From the NCBI RefSeq assembly GCF_019578655.1, contig NC_063260.1, positions 9,984,501 through 10,048,500 on the forward strand: 64,000 bases of DNA, written 5' to 3'. Source of the DNA: Ricinus communis. Its lineage: Eukaryota > Streptophyta > Magnoliopsida > Malpighiales > Euphorbiaceae. This document shows, piece after piece, positions 10,956 to 23,739 of the stretch (the stretch's first letter is position 1; each line of letters starts with the position of its first letter). The position numbers and the translations under genes are program-made. The notes under the pieces are model-generated. The model was not told where the DNA came from. It saw only the letters and a program-made list of their open reading frames with translations, and did no database searches.

Positions 10956-11727
10956 AATTGGTAATGTGGAAAGTTCATTGCAAGTTATGTTCAATAATGT
11001 TCCAGTTAAGTTATTTTAGTATTTTATGTATTGACAAACAAAAACACTCTATTCACAAACATTGGTAGGTCATATTTACTTATTTCAACCTAACAAAAAA
11101 TATCTCCATTTTGCACTTACAAACTCAATTTAGTGATAAGCATATCTAGACATCGATAAAATTTCATGTTAGAATCATATAGACTTTATAATATATATAT
11201 ATATATAAATTTATAAAAATTATAATTATTTAATTTTAATAATTTATTAACATACAAAAACACTAAACTAATCAATTGCATATGATATTTAATTATCGAT
11301 CAATTAAATATATTATTTTTATTTATTAAATTATATATATATATATTTAAAATATAATAAGTGATACTTGACAATTACAAGATTTATCTACATAATTTTA
11401 ACTTTTATAAATAATTAAAAATTATATATAAATTTACCGACAATTCAAATTAGTAGAAGAAAATATGAGATTGATAAATTATTTTTTTAAAAATACTGAT
11501 TGATATATATATATATATCATTTTTAGAAAGTAATAATAAGTTTTAATAAAATAAAATTATAGTATGCTTCATCTATAGATAAATTTGAAAGTATATAGT
11601 CATCATATTATTATTTTTTTAATCCTCATTATTTACATCATGTCTTTGTAATATTAGAGAGAAAATAAGAAAAGAGAGATTTTGGTGAGCATCAATAAAA
11701 TAACTTACAAATTCAAAATATTAAAGC
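10956..11727. other. AT-rich intergenic DNA, nothing seen
   Basis: Very AT-rich, with short TA runs near 11190-11208, 11333-11345 and 11504-11519. No frame or repeat structure was recognised before the left end of the MULE at 11737. Confidence 0.6.
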
Positions 11728-11736
11728 GAGATTATA

Positions 11737-11985
11737 GAGTAAATTACAATGACAGTCCTTGACTTTTGGCTATTGTATCACCAAAGACCTCGAACATCAA
11801 TTTGTAACAAAAAATCCTTTTAAATATAATTTAGATAATAATAAAATCCTTAACGTACATTCTGATTGAATGGAATAAAATGTTGACATGGCGGCTGACT
11901 TGGCATAAAATTAAAAAAAGATAAGATAAGGCATAAAAAAATTTCCTACATCACCAAATCCACTTAAGCTCCCATCATGTTCTAC
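11737..11985 (+). repeat. MULE-A left terminal inverted repeat
   Basis: The outer part, 'tgtatcaccaaagacct' and 'catcaatttgtaac', matches in inverse the right copy, which is split between 24225-24278 (outer) and 20915-21093 (inner). Identity is moderate, with many substitutions and small gaps, so the element is old. Confidence 0.8.
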
Positions 11986-12469
11986 TACCTCAACTCAATA
12001 ACTATGTTAAAAAATCTCTCTTTCTTTTAAACTCTGAACCCTAATCCTTAATCACAACTAACTACAATGATGTAGTAAGTCATATACCTAAATCCTTTGG
12101 TATTCCATGTCAATTGCACTTCATTTGAAGGAAAAAGAATTTCGACAGATAAAATTTTATGGAAACCAAAAAGCTTGAGAAATGAAGTTGTCGTTAGTTG
12201 GTGGTGAGGTTGTTGTGGCACTTAATAAAAGAAAACAACAAGTTATTGGGACCATAAGTTGAGGACGGCGTCAATAAGAGGTACGTGCATTTAAAAAATC
12301 CTAGCTTTACTATTTCTTTTATGTCATTTGATAACGCATTAGGTTTGTTAGTATAAAATATTGAACTTAGTGTTTAGAATAGTAAGTTATTGAATGACAT
12401 ATTTTGTTATCATTGTTGAAGTGTAAAACTGAAAAATAGTTAAAATGCAACAAGTTACGTGCAATCTAA

Positions 12470-12790
12470 TACAATATCAGTTGCTTTGATCATGGTGGGA
12501 GTTTTGAAGAATAGGAGTATCACGACGGATATGTAATCTATAAGAATTTTAATACTGATATGTTTTCTTTATTGAGGATTGATCTATGGGTAAAGTCACT
12601 AGGTCATTATGGAAATATGATATATTACTTTAGGAAGTTTGTTAATGACTTTAATGCAAGTTTAAAAGCTATTAGAAAATGATGCAGTTCTGTATAAAAT
12701 ATCATCTGTTGGCTATTAATGAAGGTGGGGGCTAGTGTGGGTGGAATTGTACCATAATTTTCAAACTAAATATAGAGTGAGTAGGGTGTC
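12470..12790 (+). pseudogene. MULE-A transposase: N-terminal domain remnant
   Basis: With frame jumps, this stretch reads FDHGGSFEE, EYHDGYVIYKNFNTDMFSLL and VKSLGHYGNMIYYFRKF. This is the N-terminal domain that precedes the DNA-binding part in many plant MULE transposases, whose usual pattern is a HHGG start, a conserved G-x-V-x-Y segment and an ELGY-type segment. Stop codons and single-base shifts break it. The rest of the protein resumes only after 14145, because about 1.35 kb of foreign DNA is inserted in between. Confidence 0.55.
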
Positions 12791-14144
12791 GAACTCTGGG
12801 GAACTTGGAGTAATTTTGTATTAGTTAATAAAGATACTAAGATGGATAAGCAAAATATTATTGTAAAGTTTAATTTAATTATTCTAAAACTAAACTAATA
12901 TTAATCAATAATTAATAACTACTAATAAAACTAATTAATTAATCTAACAACAATTTCAAGATATGTTTACTAGAACCACAATTCAGAAATGATCAAGAAA
13001 CTAAGAATTATTGTCAACACATGTATTGATTGGAGAATGTGACCTAAAATCCTTAAAAGCAATTCTCATTGTCAATTAAGGGAATTTCCATCTAGAGTCT
13101 ACAAGCACTCTCATGTCATTGTAGAGATAGATAAAAACCATTAAGAACCATGCCAATTCTTTTACCCCTCAAAGCGGATTTCTTATCTCTTGGTACTTTC
13201 CTAACCTTTAAGTGAATTCAATTGCATTTCCACCAAAAATCCCAACTCTCATTGTGAATCTTTGATTAACATATTATATATGGTGATCAAGCATACATAA
13301 CACAATTAGGCACTCAATTGAACACAAATCAATCATGCATTACTAATAAAATAAAAGTAGTTTACAAGATCAATTCATCCTTGCAATTCTAATAAACAAG
13401 GAGAAAAAGGGATAGAAATAATGTATGTAGTGATCTCCAATCTCTTCCAAGTAGTTACTTAAGAAAATGTAGCCTTTATAAGAACTATCTTCTTTTTGCC
13501 TTTGTGTTGTCTTCAAATGCACTTAAACTAATATTCTCCTTTTCTTTTTAATGTTTTGATGTTGTCTCCCCTTTAAAGAACAGAAATAACATTTATATAG
13601 GCCTTAGAGTTGGTTACAAATGGTCAAAATTCGTCTCCCAATAGAAAGGCACCATTCAAAGTGAAAAGACACCATACTGTGCAGGGGCAGAAACTTCGGG
13701 AGCATTTTCGTCCTTCAAGGTGACAGAATTTGAAAATCATTAAAACATGAAAGTTGTAGCCCCATCTCTTAGATTTCCGACGCCATCTTACTCACCTTAA
13801 TCCGATTTTTGTAGAAGAAGTTATGTCCAAAATACTGAAGTGACATGCGTAACTAGTAGTGACAGCAGCAAAGCTTCACCACTAATGACATGCGTAACTA
13901 GTAGTGACAAGCTCCAAGCCACACTCTTTAACCTTGATCCATTGCTAGCTCCCCTTTTGATAATTACATACTTTTAAATCCTATAATACACAACAAAAAC
14001 ATGTATAAACACTAAAGATAATAAGAAAACACAAATAAACACTTGGAATCATATAAATTCCTAATTATAAATAAAAATGCATGAAAACTAAGAAAGACTA
14101 TAAACTAATGAAACTAATAACGCATGAAAATGTCCTAAATACCT
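12791..14144. mobile_element. Unclassified insertion inside the MULE-A transposase
   Basis: The coding traces on either side belong to the same transposase, but this stretch shows none. It begins near 'tgtcgaactctggggaactt' (12788 onward) and ends near 'cctaaatacctatgct'. A 24-bp direct repeat starts at 13841 and again at 13886 (both begin 'tgacatgcgtaactagtagt'). No long terminal repeats, inverted ends or protein domain were found, so it could be a short non-coding element. The boundaries are approximate. Confidence 0.4.
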
Positions 14145-16255
14145 ATGCTAAACACAATATATCAGGGGCAGATAGATGTATATATTAAGCACTTGAGTGA
14201 TGAAGAATTGGAAAACAGAGTATGTCCTAAGAAGAAGAGTAATGTAATGATTGAGAAAATTATAGATAAGATAGTTGTTGACAAGAATGTGACGTCTAGG
14301 CATATGGTTGACAAGGCTTTGTCAAAGAACGATGATGCTTCTATACAGGCGCTTCAAGGATTTGGCGAAAATAGGATAGATGCTTCTACATTTATGATTA
14401 CCGAAGATATGCATGATAGTGCATTTTATCTTAATGAAAGTGAAAGTGAGCATGATGTTAGTGACTCGGGTAGAGATGAGCATGAGATTAAAGAAAGGAA
14501 AGACAATTTTGATGAGAGTGAGGAGGGAGATGGTTATAAAATTGTGAATGGTATTGAGATACAGTAAAAAGAAGCTGTTGTTGGTCATACTCAACTAGAA
14601 ACAATTAATACTAAGTCTAGTAATGCTGTTTAATGATGTAGTGGATTCAGATTATGATATATTATATGGAGATGAAGACTTGCAGGATGTTTTGAAGGAG
14701 ACATGACAATTAAATGATGGAGAAGGGGTACAAAATATGAAAACAATAATTAAGAAACTAATAAGGTTAGTGGTAGACCTACAGGAATTGGAAAACAAGT
14801 TAAGTCTAGTAGCGTTGATGCTACACTGAGATTTGAGTTGAATGATAGTTCATTAGACTGTGGACTAGTTTCTAATGAGGATTTTAGTGTCAATGAGACT
14901 AATCGAGAAGAAGATACATTTATAAAGAAAATGTTGAAGTTCATGAGGTTTAATGGAGAAAATAAAAATGGAGAATCCTAAGGTTGAAGTGCGGCTATTG
15001 TTTCAGAATAAGGAGTTGAAAGAAGCTTACAAACGGTAAGCTATTAAGCAAAGTACCAACTACTTTTTCCTAAAAACATGACAAGATAAAGGTTAGGGCT
15101 AAATGCAATATGAAATGTGACTTTTGGATTTATGGAAGCAAGTCCGGACCTTATGATAATGATGATAATAGATTCCAGCTAAAGTCATTGAACCTAAAAT
15201 ACAATTGTGGCAAGATTCACTCAAATTTCCATATGACTTCTAAGTACTTTGCACAACAATACTTGGATGATTTAGGATTGGCCTAACATTTAATTTGCAA
15301 GGAATCATTGAAAGAAATAAAAAGGATATGAAGCTCATAATTGATAGAATGGAAATTTGAAGGGTCAAAAGGTTATACTTTATAGAAAATCAATGGGGAT
15401 GAAGACTTACAATTTGCCAAGTTATATGATTATAAGTTAAAGTTATTGAGAACAAACCTTAGCACAACTGTTGGGTTTAAAGAACCAAAGGAAAAGTTTG
15501 AAAGGATGTATATTTGTCTTGGAGGGTCGAAAGAGGGTTTCTTAGTTGGTTGTTTCCTTACAAGGACATATTGTGGCCAATTACTGCAGCAACTGGGATT
15601 GACCCTAATGACTGCATGTCTTCATTTACTTTTGTATTAACGAAGGTAGAAAATAACTCAAATTGGGATTGATTCATTGAGTTATGAAAAGAGGATCTAC
15701 AAATGTACAACTCATTCCATTAGGAGTTCATGATTGATAAACAAAAGGTGAGGTTTTATTCAAAGTTATTTATCCTTAAAGAATTTTTGTCATGTATATT
15801 GATTTATATTTCAAATTTGTTTGTACAAGGACTTATAAAAGCTGGAGAAAAATATTTCTCTTATTCAAACATAGATTGTGTATTCGATATATGAAGGTAA
15901 AATTAAAGTCAAATTTTTCAGACATGGATTTGAAAAAGTTCTTAAAGAATGCTGCCAAGGCATTTTATAAAGTGAAGCTTAAGCATTGGTTAAGTGAAAT
16001 AGAAAAGGAAGGATAAAGAAATAAAAAAATAGATTGATAATAGACCTCCATAATATTGAAGTAGGGCATGTTTTCAAACAACTGCCAAGTATAACATGTT
16101 GCTCAATAATTTGAGTGATTAGGATCCAACTTATGAAACGGATAATACAAAGCAATTGTTTTGTAGCAAAATGGAGGAAATTTTGTATCCAAAGATTCAA
16201 AAGAAGCTTGAGAAAATAAAGAATCCTTTGATTATATAACAATAATTTCAGATGC
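14145..16255 (+). pseudogene. MULE-A transposase: acidic linker, MuDR DNA-binding domain and start of the catalytic region
   Basis: The frame 14145-14567 is an acidic linker typical of MULE transposases. At about 14970-15240, with frame jumps, are KVEVRLLFQNKELKEAYKR, CNMKCDFWIYGSKS and LKYNCGKIHSNFHMTSKYF. This is the MuDR-type DNA-binding domain with its C..C..H..H pattern. At 15440-15640 follow FERMYICLGGSKEGFLVGC and TYCGQLLQQLGL. In intact relatives a segment with the first catalytic Asp (IGLDG-like) sits between these two, and it is deleted here. Further traces run to about 16240 (ILYPKIQKKLEKI), where coding sequence is cut by the next insertion. There are many stops, and it is non-functional. 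Confidence 0.75.
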
Positions 16256-16257
16256 AA

Positions 16258-18764
16258 TATAAAAAAAAATCATAAAATAGAGACCACATTTAGAGACTAT
16301 ATAAAATATGGTCGCTATTAGAGATCATTTTGAGACCACATAGCAACCACTTAGAGACCAAACTTTTTTTTTATAAAAATAGAGACCACTTAGCAATCAT
16401 AATCTTAGAGACCATTGAAAGTGGTCTCTAAGTGGTCGCTATTGGCGCGCATAAAGTTGGCGGGTGATTTAGCGATTACTTAGAGACCACATACGCGGTC
16501 TCTAAATTTAGCAACCACGCACATGTGGTCACTAAATCCTCCTCCTATTTATAGTATGATTATAGCTTCCATTTTGTGGTCCCTAATTTAGAGACCATAT
16601 AGTTGTAGTAGCTAACTATCCATGGATTTAGAGACCACATTTCAATATGGTCTCTAAATTAATATTAAAATTATATTTTAAAATATTTTTATTAGTGTAA
16701 AGAAAATATATTTTTGTTACTATTATATTTTTAATATATTAGTAAAAATAAATTATTATATAACATAAATGATATTCATATAATATAAATAATAATATAC
16801 CAATATTAATTAACTCTTTTATTATTTGGACAAATCAAATAGACACATCAATTAGTATTAGTATTTTGTTATTTTTTATAAATATTATGTCAAATTTAAA
16901 AAATATAAAATATAGAAGTATTAATTTTAAATTTTAAATAAATCATTACCAGTAAAATAAAATAAAAAAAAATTCTATAATTTCATTTAAAATTATATAA
17001 ATTTGATTAAAATTAAAACTTTATCGTTTTATTGCGTAGTTTTAGTTTTGAGGGAAATGAAAACTTTAACTACAACAAATAACACCCATTACATAGTAAA
17101 TCCTAATTCTATTTTCTCTCAAGCCTCCTCTGCCCTCTAACCTTACAGCAATAACCATCGTTTCTTCTCCTTCAATCTTGGTTCTCACCGTCTTGCTGCT
17201 CGCCATCATATTTCATCAAGCCTCCACCCTCGACGATCATCTAGTTATCTTTCTTCTTCAAACACTTGCATTAGCCGTACGTAATATAGGTAACTTCTCA
17301 ATCTTTAATTTGTTGAGTGGATTTCTCACTTTAATTGGGGAGTCATATACATATATATATATATATATATATATTTGGATAGATTGTTAAGAAGCTAACT
17401 TTCTTGGTTCATAGATGTATTTTGATAAATATTATTCTCATTTATAGCTATTATTGATCGAGTGATCCAGGAGAGAAGGAATTCTTATAGGCTCTTTTTA
17501 ATTGTACTTACTATGTAATAGTTAAATTAAATGATGAATTTTTCTTTGATTTTTTGCTATAACTTTTGCATACTTTTATATAGGAGTGAAGCATTTTATC
17601 AAGTTTCTTTACTAATTTACTCGGAAAACTGTATTAGTATAAATGTATTGTAAATTCATGCCATAAGTTTCTTTACTAATTTAGACTTAATTTTTTTATG
17701 CCCAGTGGATTATTTTACAAGGAAAAGTTTCAGTTGTGGCTAAACATTGGGTTCATGATGCTCAGAAGGACAGAAAGGGAAATAGATAATTAGAGGCTAT
17801 GTAAAGGAAAGGGAAATGGACAGTTGCATGATTAGCCAGGCTATTGGTATTACTAATAATTCTTCAAAATCTTGATGTTTTTCATTAGCAAGGCTATTAT
17901 TATTCTAACCACCACATGTTGCATAATAAAATGATTTTTTAAATATTGAAGAAAGTTACGGTGTTTAGATTTTCTACTTTTTGTTGTCCTTGTTTCAGTA
18001 ATTAGATGAGTTCATCTTATATTACTATTCCTATAATAATTTGTCTTAAAACTAAACCACTGAGAATCTTTAATATTTCAGTATTTATTCAATTATAATC
18101 TTGAACTTTAATTATGCTTTTTTAGATCCTTATATAGTATTTTGGTAATATTTAACTTGAACTCAAATATAACATTTTATTTTTTGTTTGGTAGGTGGTA
18201 TACAAAGTATCAAATGGTACAACGGATATTTTATTAAAATTATATAATATTACAATTATGCATATTTGATTTAGATATAATTATATATTATCTTTCTAAT
18301 AGAATAATTTTAATTATTTATTAATTTTAATTTATTATATTTAATTTTTAATATTAGATTTTTAAAATAAAAAATTAACTTTAACAATATTACCAAAACT
18401 AAATATAAATAGGTTAGTAATATTTTAAAAAATGTATCAATTAATTATAATAAAAATATCAATCAAAAATCAATTTTTAAAATAAAATTATAGACCAATT
18501 TAGCTATCATATATGGTGGTCTCTAACTTTAGCTACTACGTGATGTGGTCGGTAAGAGATTTCTATTTTATATTCTTTGGTCTCTCATTATTTTCAAATA
18601 GAGACCATATAATGAGACCAAATAGGACCACAAATGGGGTAGCAAACTAAAGACCTCACATCTTTTTTATGGTTATTTTTAGCAATGAGAATTTTAATGA
18701 CAATGAAATATGGTCTCTAAATAGTCACTATATGCATTTAGCGACCACTTAGAAATAACATCTG
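16258..18764. mobile_element. Non-autonomous DNA element with dense 'agagaccac' subterminal repeats, inserted in MULE-A
   Basis: About 2.5 kb of non-coding DNA splits the MULE-A transposase. Both ends are packed with variants of 'tagagaccac', 'tagcgaccac' and their complements 'gtggtctcta' and 'gtggtcgcta': about 16280-16660 on the left and 18488-18755 on the right. The middle lacks them. The flanking transposase sequence reads 'gatgcaata' on the left and 'ggtgcaaata' on the right, a possible 8-9-bp target duplication. Subterminal arrays of this kind are known from CACTA and some other DNA transposons, but no CACTA terminus is visible, so the superfamily is left open. A small frame at 17178-17390 has a hydrophobic start and no family match. 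Confidence 0.6.
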
Positions 18765-19640
18765 GTGCAAATAACCAATTTGTTGTTGACGTGGTGGGCA
18801 TTACTTGCAGTTACAAGAGTTACGAGGAATTCCTTGCATGCATGCTTGTGCATGCATTCTTTTAAAATAATGAACAATTTGAATCATATGTTGATGAATG
18901 CTGAAAGAAAGAAGCAAAAAACCTAAATAAGGAAAAAGGAAATTGAAAAAGTAAAGAAAACTATGATGGAGGGGAAGTTATCAAGAAAGAGGTCATTTCT
19001 GTCAAATGCAGTGTTTGTAGAAAAGTGGGACATAATAAAAGGTTCATAAAAAAATCAAGAGACTGAGTATTAGTTCTCCCCACACACATGTGCTTCAATT
19101 TGTTATTATTTAGTGTCTTAATATATTTTGTTTTATTTGTTATTTATTTTATCTTATTGAAAGAATTACTAGGCAGCCACTAGTTCACATGCATAAACAG
19201 ATTCTACTAGAGCGCAACAAGATGTTAGGCCTGAATCAATACCAACTAATGTCTTTACACCCAACAGAGATTTCCCTCCTTAACTTGATGCAACAAAGGA
19301 AGTACTGTTAGTTTAAGTGATGGATTATATGTAAGTGTTGTTTCTTCAATTATTTCATTCAGTTTTAACCATTATTTTACAACATACTAAAGTGCTAATG
19401 TCATATCCCATGTAGGTCCTAGTTGGATAGAGAATGTATATACTATTCAAACGGAAATTGTCCACCTCTCTTATAGTCAAAGGAGCACATCATCTCAACC
19501 TCATGTGGCTGAAACAATTCAACCTTCGAGCCAACATGAAAAAGAGATGGACAGAAGGATGAAAAGGCTAAGATCTTAGGGAAGAGATGTGGCATCTAGA
19601 TTCATACAAAACACAAGAAGACCAAGCATTGAATCTTAGA
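18765..19640 (+). pseudogene. MULE-A transposase: C-terminal region with zinc-finger remnants
   Basis: Coding traces resume with NNQFVVDVVGITCSYKSYEE, the SWIM-type zinc-finger region that follows the MULE catalytic domain (usual pattern F-x-VDL-x-C-x-C). Next is a FESYVDEC segment, and then VKCSVCRKVGHNKR, the C-terminal CCHC-like knuckle (about 19000-19060). Further weak traces run to about 19630. Stops and frame changes occur throughout. This part was contiguous with the piece ending at 16255 before the insertion between them. Confidence 0.65.
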
Positions 19641-20410
19641 CATGAATTATGACTTTGTGGTAGTTTGTAAGCTGTACAGGACAGGCACCATTGGCTTTTT
19701 TATAAGGTTGTCTATCAAATAGAAAATAGGTAGAAAACATTTACTCTAACTGCTATTTTATTTACCTAAGTTTCTACTATAAGGCCATATTTTGTTGGTG
19801 AAATGGCACTTTTATACCATATGATTTTTATTTTGTGTTTTACAATTGAAACAAGAAATTCTGTTTATTGTATCAATTGTATAATTATAATATTGTTTCA
19901 GCCAATTAAAGTTACTCATGTGTTCTCAAAATTTTCAATTTAATCATAAATTGAGGCACAATTTATAGTACACAATTAGCTATTAATAATAAAAAATTTA
20001 AAAAATACTCATTACCAGGGACAATTATGTATCTAAATTTGAGGACTTCGGTCTTACAAACCCCAAGACCCCTTACAAAACCAACTATTTGTATCAATTT
20101 TTATGATTAGACATGTTTATAGATTTGGATACATGCTCGGCCTATCCTAGCCCGTCTGAAAAGTTTCGAGCTTGGTTTTTTTTTTTTTTTACTTTAGACT
20201 TGCTCAAGTTCGAACTCGTAAAAGTCCCATTATTTTTTTAATAGGCTTGGGAATGATATTTTTTATGACAGGTTAATCTTGATAAACAATTTAGGCCCAT
20301 ATAACTGGATTGGACCCGGTTTAGGCTTAGGGTTGAAAACTTCAAGCCCGACTAAGCTCAGCTCGAATTTGGTCTGGCCTAAAAGTTGAACCGGTCTAAC
20401 TACAACCAAA
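19641..20410. other. MULE-A interior: anonymous DNA and a dispersed-repeat patch
   Basis: 19641-20100 shows no feature. 20105-20410 is rich in 'ggcccata', 'gacccggttta', 'cccgactaagctc' and 'gttcgaactcgta', with a poly-T run at 20168-20181. It resembles a dispersed plant repeat related in style to 10135-10270. Its class is not determined. Confidence 0.4.
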
Positions 20411-20411
20411 A

Positions 20412-20910
20412 TGATTTGTAGTAGCTCCTTGTTTTGCTCAAGTGCCTTCACTTCCTTCTCATTTTCTTCCATCTTCTTGATGTTTTTCCTTCAACAATTG
20501 CATCTCACTTTCCATAACCGAAAAATCAACTACACTAGTTCTTCCAGCCATCAAACTCATTTGGAAGACCTGCCAACTCAATTCTTTTTCCTCTCTCTTT
20601 AATGATCAAAGTAAATTGTAGATGTGGTTATTGAATCTTTTACCAAACCAATAAAAAACTGGCAGCTATTATTAGCATATTTGAGATACCTTTTGTATGG
20701 ATTTCTCTCCGACTATGAAACGCACATTCTTATTGTAACTCCACACGAGCATTCAATTTGGCAGTCAACGTGAGGAACTCCATATATAGGGCTAAGACAC
20801 AATTCCAAATTGTTGTTCTTCGCCGGTGTTTGCCATTGACGAAGAGAGAAAATAGGAAGTAAGTTTCTAGAGTTAGAGTTAGACAAGAGAATATGGTGGT
20901 GAAGTCTCAA
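20412..20910 (-). pseudogene. Possible GRF-type zinc-finger gene remnant in the MULE-A right arm
   Basis: On the minus strand near 20700-20790 is CQIECSCGVTIRMCVS, followed in another frame by NPYKRYLKYA and CQFFIG. This resembles the plant GRF zinc-finger pattern C-x-CG-...-NPGRRFxxC-...-CxFF. Downstream, at 20412-20490, a Glu/Lys-rich stretch (MEENEKEVKALEQNKELLQI) could be the coiled-coil tail seen in such small proteins. Stops break the frame. The match is weak and rests on a few residues. Small GRF proteins are often found inside plant transposons, which is the only contextual support. Confidence 0.3.
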
Positions 20911-20914
20911 TGAA

Positions 20915-21093
20915 AGAGATGCTTATAAAGAAATAGGAGCTTAAGTGGATTTGGTGATGTGGCAAACATTTTATGGCTTGTCTTTTTTTGTTATAATATG
21001 TCAGTTGCTATATTAGCATTTCATTAACGATTCAAATAGAATTTACTGTTAACTTAATTGTAGTTGAAAGGATTTTGTGTTACAAATTGAAAT
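20915..21093 (-). repeat. MULE-A right terminal inverted repeat, inner part
   Basis: This is the inverted counterpart of the left repeat (about 11800-11985). The outer remainder continues at 24225 after the Harbinger-like insertion. Confidence 0.75.
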
Positions 21094-21789
21094 TTATATT
21101 GTGTTTGGTTGAAATCTATTAAAGAATTCATTCCATTTACAAATAAATTCTTATATTTGGTACATTAAATAGAAAGTGCAGAATTCATTCAAATGAAATT
21201 AATTTTGTGTTTGGAACAGTTCTGTAATTCAATTTATTATTTTATTTAGTCAACAATATCCTTATTCATCTTACATTGACAAAAAAGTGATTATTTTAGA
21301 GTTCACCTATATATATTTCTTAATTTTTTTTAAAGTTTAATTTCATTCTTCATAAATATATTTTTTTTTTAGTTAATTTTCATTCTTCATAAATATTTTT
21401 TCTAATTCTACCAATATTTTTAAAAAGTTCTGATGGGCTTAATACTGTTGGACTCTTCAATATTATTTTGCCAAATTAATAATTATAAAGCTAAATTAAA
21501 TGTCTACCAACATAAATTTTAAATTATTAATTATTAATATTACAACTTGCTCTTATCATGCAAATAATAATTATCATGAAAGTAATCAGTTTTTTAATAA
21601 CAAAGTATTAAAAGTCTTACAGCTCATTTAGTAAAAAAAGTCTTAACATAATACTAAAATTCTTATAACTCATTTAGCAAAAAGAAAAATTCACACCCAA
21701 TGTGATTAATATCAAGTATTCACTTCCATTTTCTTCTTCAACCAAGCAAGCTTAACGTCGTTGTCACACGCAAAAAAATCTCTTAACTA

Positions 21790-22265
21790 AATACTCATTA
21801 TCCTTTAAAAAGTCAAGAGCATCCATTACCTCCCACTTGGCTAGTCATAATTTTTCCAACTCTAATTATACTTTCACTTATAGTATATATGCGTTGATTG
21901 CTAGTTATGATTGCACGTGCAATCTCTTTCATTGAAGAAGTGACCTCCATAAACTCATTAGTAATAACATCAGATGTGATTCTTCTTTTTTTACCTCCTC
22001 CTTTAGAAGGTAATTTTGATTGTTGAGAAACTGATGAAAAACTGTTATGAGTTGGTGACTCTAGGATGAATTAAGCTGAAGGATATAGTTGCTCTAAAAG
22101 CTCCTCATCATTCATTTGCATCTCATCAAAATCATCATTACGTATATTCTGATCTATCGCCACCTATAATATTTTTTCTTTGCAGTTTTAGCACCACCTC
22201 TATTTGCTCGATCTTTTTTAAATAGTTGATGAGCGACCTCTAAGAAATGAAATTTTTTGTCCCGT
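21790..22265 (-). pseudogene. Myb/SANT-like protein remnant (Harbinger accessory type)
   Basis: Read on the minus strand with one frame change, the trace contains HQLFKKDRANRGGAKTAKKK, then an acidic DDFDEMQMNDEELLEQLYP segment, a Ser-rich and basic stretch (KGGGKKRRITSDVI), and a helical EFMEVTSSMKEIARAIITSN segment. This order (acidic segment, Ser-rich linker, basic KR cluster, helical tail) is that of the C-terminal half of plant Myb/SANT-like proteins related to the second protein of PIF/Harbinger elements. The DNA-binding half is not seen. Stops are present. Confidence 0.4.
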
Positions 22266-22419
22266 ACCAAATAATATTCAGTATTAAGCTAAAAGTAATA
22301 ACAAATGATACAGTACCTATGAAGTATATGTAATAAAATAAAATAAAATAACTTATTTCTTAATAAAAATTATCTGGAAAAGAAAGCCTTAGTGCCTTAG
22401 TTGGTCACAAAAAGAAAGA

Positions 22420-23235
22420 AAGAAAGGAATTTATTACTAAACTTCCTGTTAAATTATTGCTAGAAATATCTAGACTCATTAGGCTGGCCAAACCACGAAG
22501 TTCAAAAGGAATATGACCAACCAACCTAGAGTGTTGGGCAATTTCCTACATCAGATGGTATGCTACCTTGCAAATGGTTTTGACCCAAATTCAGTACTTC
22601 TAAATGCTTCCGATAGCAAAGGTTTGGGGGAACTTGACCAGTAAATTGATTATTCATTAGCTCAAGTATCTGCAAGCTGCTGTTAACTCCTAAACCTTGA
22701 GGTATGACTCTAAAGTATTGGTTGTCATACAGGATGATGCTTTCCAGATTCTTGAGCTGTGTCATGTCAGAATATTACTATAAAGACTCAACTTCTTTAA
22801 ACTCGCAGGTTCTTTAAGCTGTACGGTTATTTCTCCAGTAAGGAAATTTTGAGAAAGATCTAAACTTTCAAGAAGAGTACAATTACTAAGTTGTGATGAA
22901 ATCACACTAGAGAAACTATTATCACTTAAATCAAGAATCTATAAATTTTGCCAAATGTGCAATTTCTTGTCCTAATCGACCAGAAATAGCGTAGCCAGTA
23001 AGATTTAAATGAATAATATTATGGGTACTACTATTACATATTATTCCTACCCATGAACAAGGGGGTTGAATCAAAACCATTCCAGCTTGAGGTTATAGAA
23101 GAAGGCACAGATGTCCAACGCCTCATGAGTGATAATAAAGCCAACCCATCAGAGCTCAAAGCAGAAACAGTAAGAATCAAGAAATTTAGCAGCAAAAAAA
23201 GTGTCAAAACAAGATTCGTCTAATCCTTTTCTTTT
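22420..23235 (-). pseudogene. PEPR-like LRR receptor kinase fragment (N-terminus plus a few LRRs)
   Basis: On the minus strand the trace begins near 23200 with SALSSDGLALLSLMRRW (frames combined), SSITSSWNGF, CSWVGIICNSSTHNI and IIHLNLTGYAISGRLGQEI, the LRRNT cap and first repeat of a receptor kinase of the PEPR1/PEPR2 group. Then come a few repeats (SLDLSQNFLTGEI; QGLGVNSSLQILELMNNQFT; GQVPPNLCYRKHLEVLNLGQ; NHLQGSIPSDVG). Many intervening repeats are missing, and the transmembrane and kinase parts are absent. Stops and frame changes occur at several places. It lies wholly inside the Harbinger-like element and was therefore probably captured by it or inserted into it. Confidence 0.7.
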
Positions 23236-23739
23236 CACATATTTTATAACTAGAAATAGAGAAGGTGAAGTTGGTACTTGGAGCAAGAATGCAAAGAAGT
23301 TAATAGTTTTTAAAAAATAGTCTATGGGTGTGCGGCTAAAATCAGCGGCACTGACATAGAAAATGCAGCTGTAAGTTTCTATCTCTTCCTAACAATGTAG
23401 TATCCTGCCTCTAATTCGTCATACCTTAACTCGTTTAGTTAAGTTGATATGATTGCGATGTTGCAGAAAATGGTGAATGCGCATGAATTCATATCAAAAT
23501 TTTTAGATAAATACCAAATTAATGTATGATCAAACATACATACACAAATATAGTAGTGAGAAAAAATGCATATGATGCTATTAGATTGAATAACATAAAC
23601 ACGAATAAGGATCGATTAAATAACAAAAATTGAATAACATAAACAAATTATAAAATAATATAGTCAATAATCAAACACAAAAAGCAAAATAAAAGAAAAT
23701 CGATTGAATAGAGATAATAACGAAGTATATCACAAGCTG

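Noticed and set aside
17178..17390. Small secreted protein gene
   Set aside because: The frame has a hydrophobic start but ends in a TA microsatellite, lies inside a transposon and has no family pattern.
16258..18764. Assignment to the CACTA superfamily
   Set aside because: No CACTA or TAGTG terminus was found and the apparent target duplication is longer than 3 bases.
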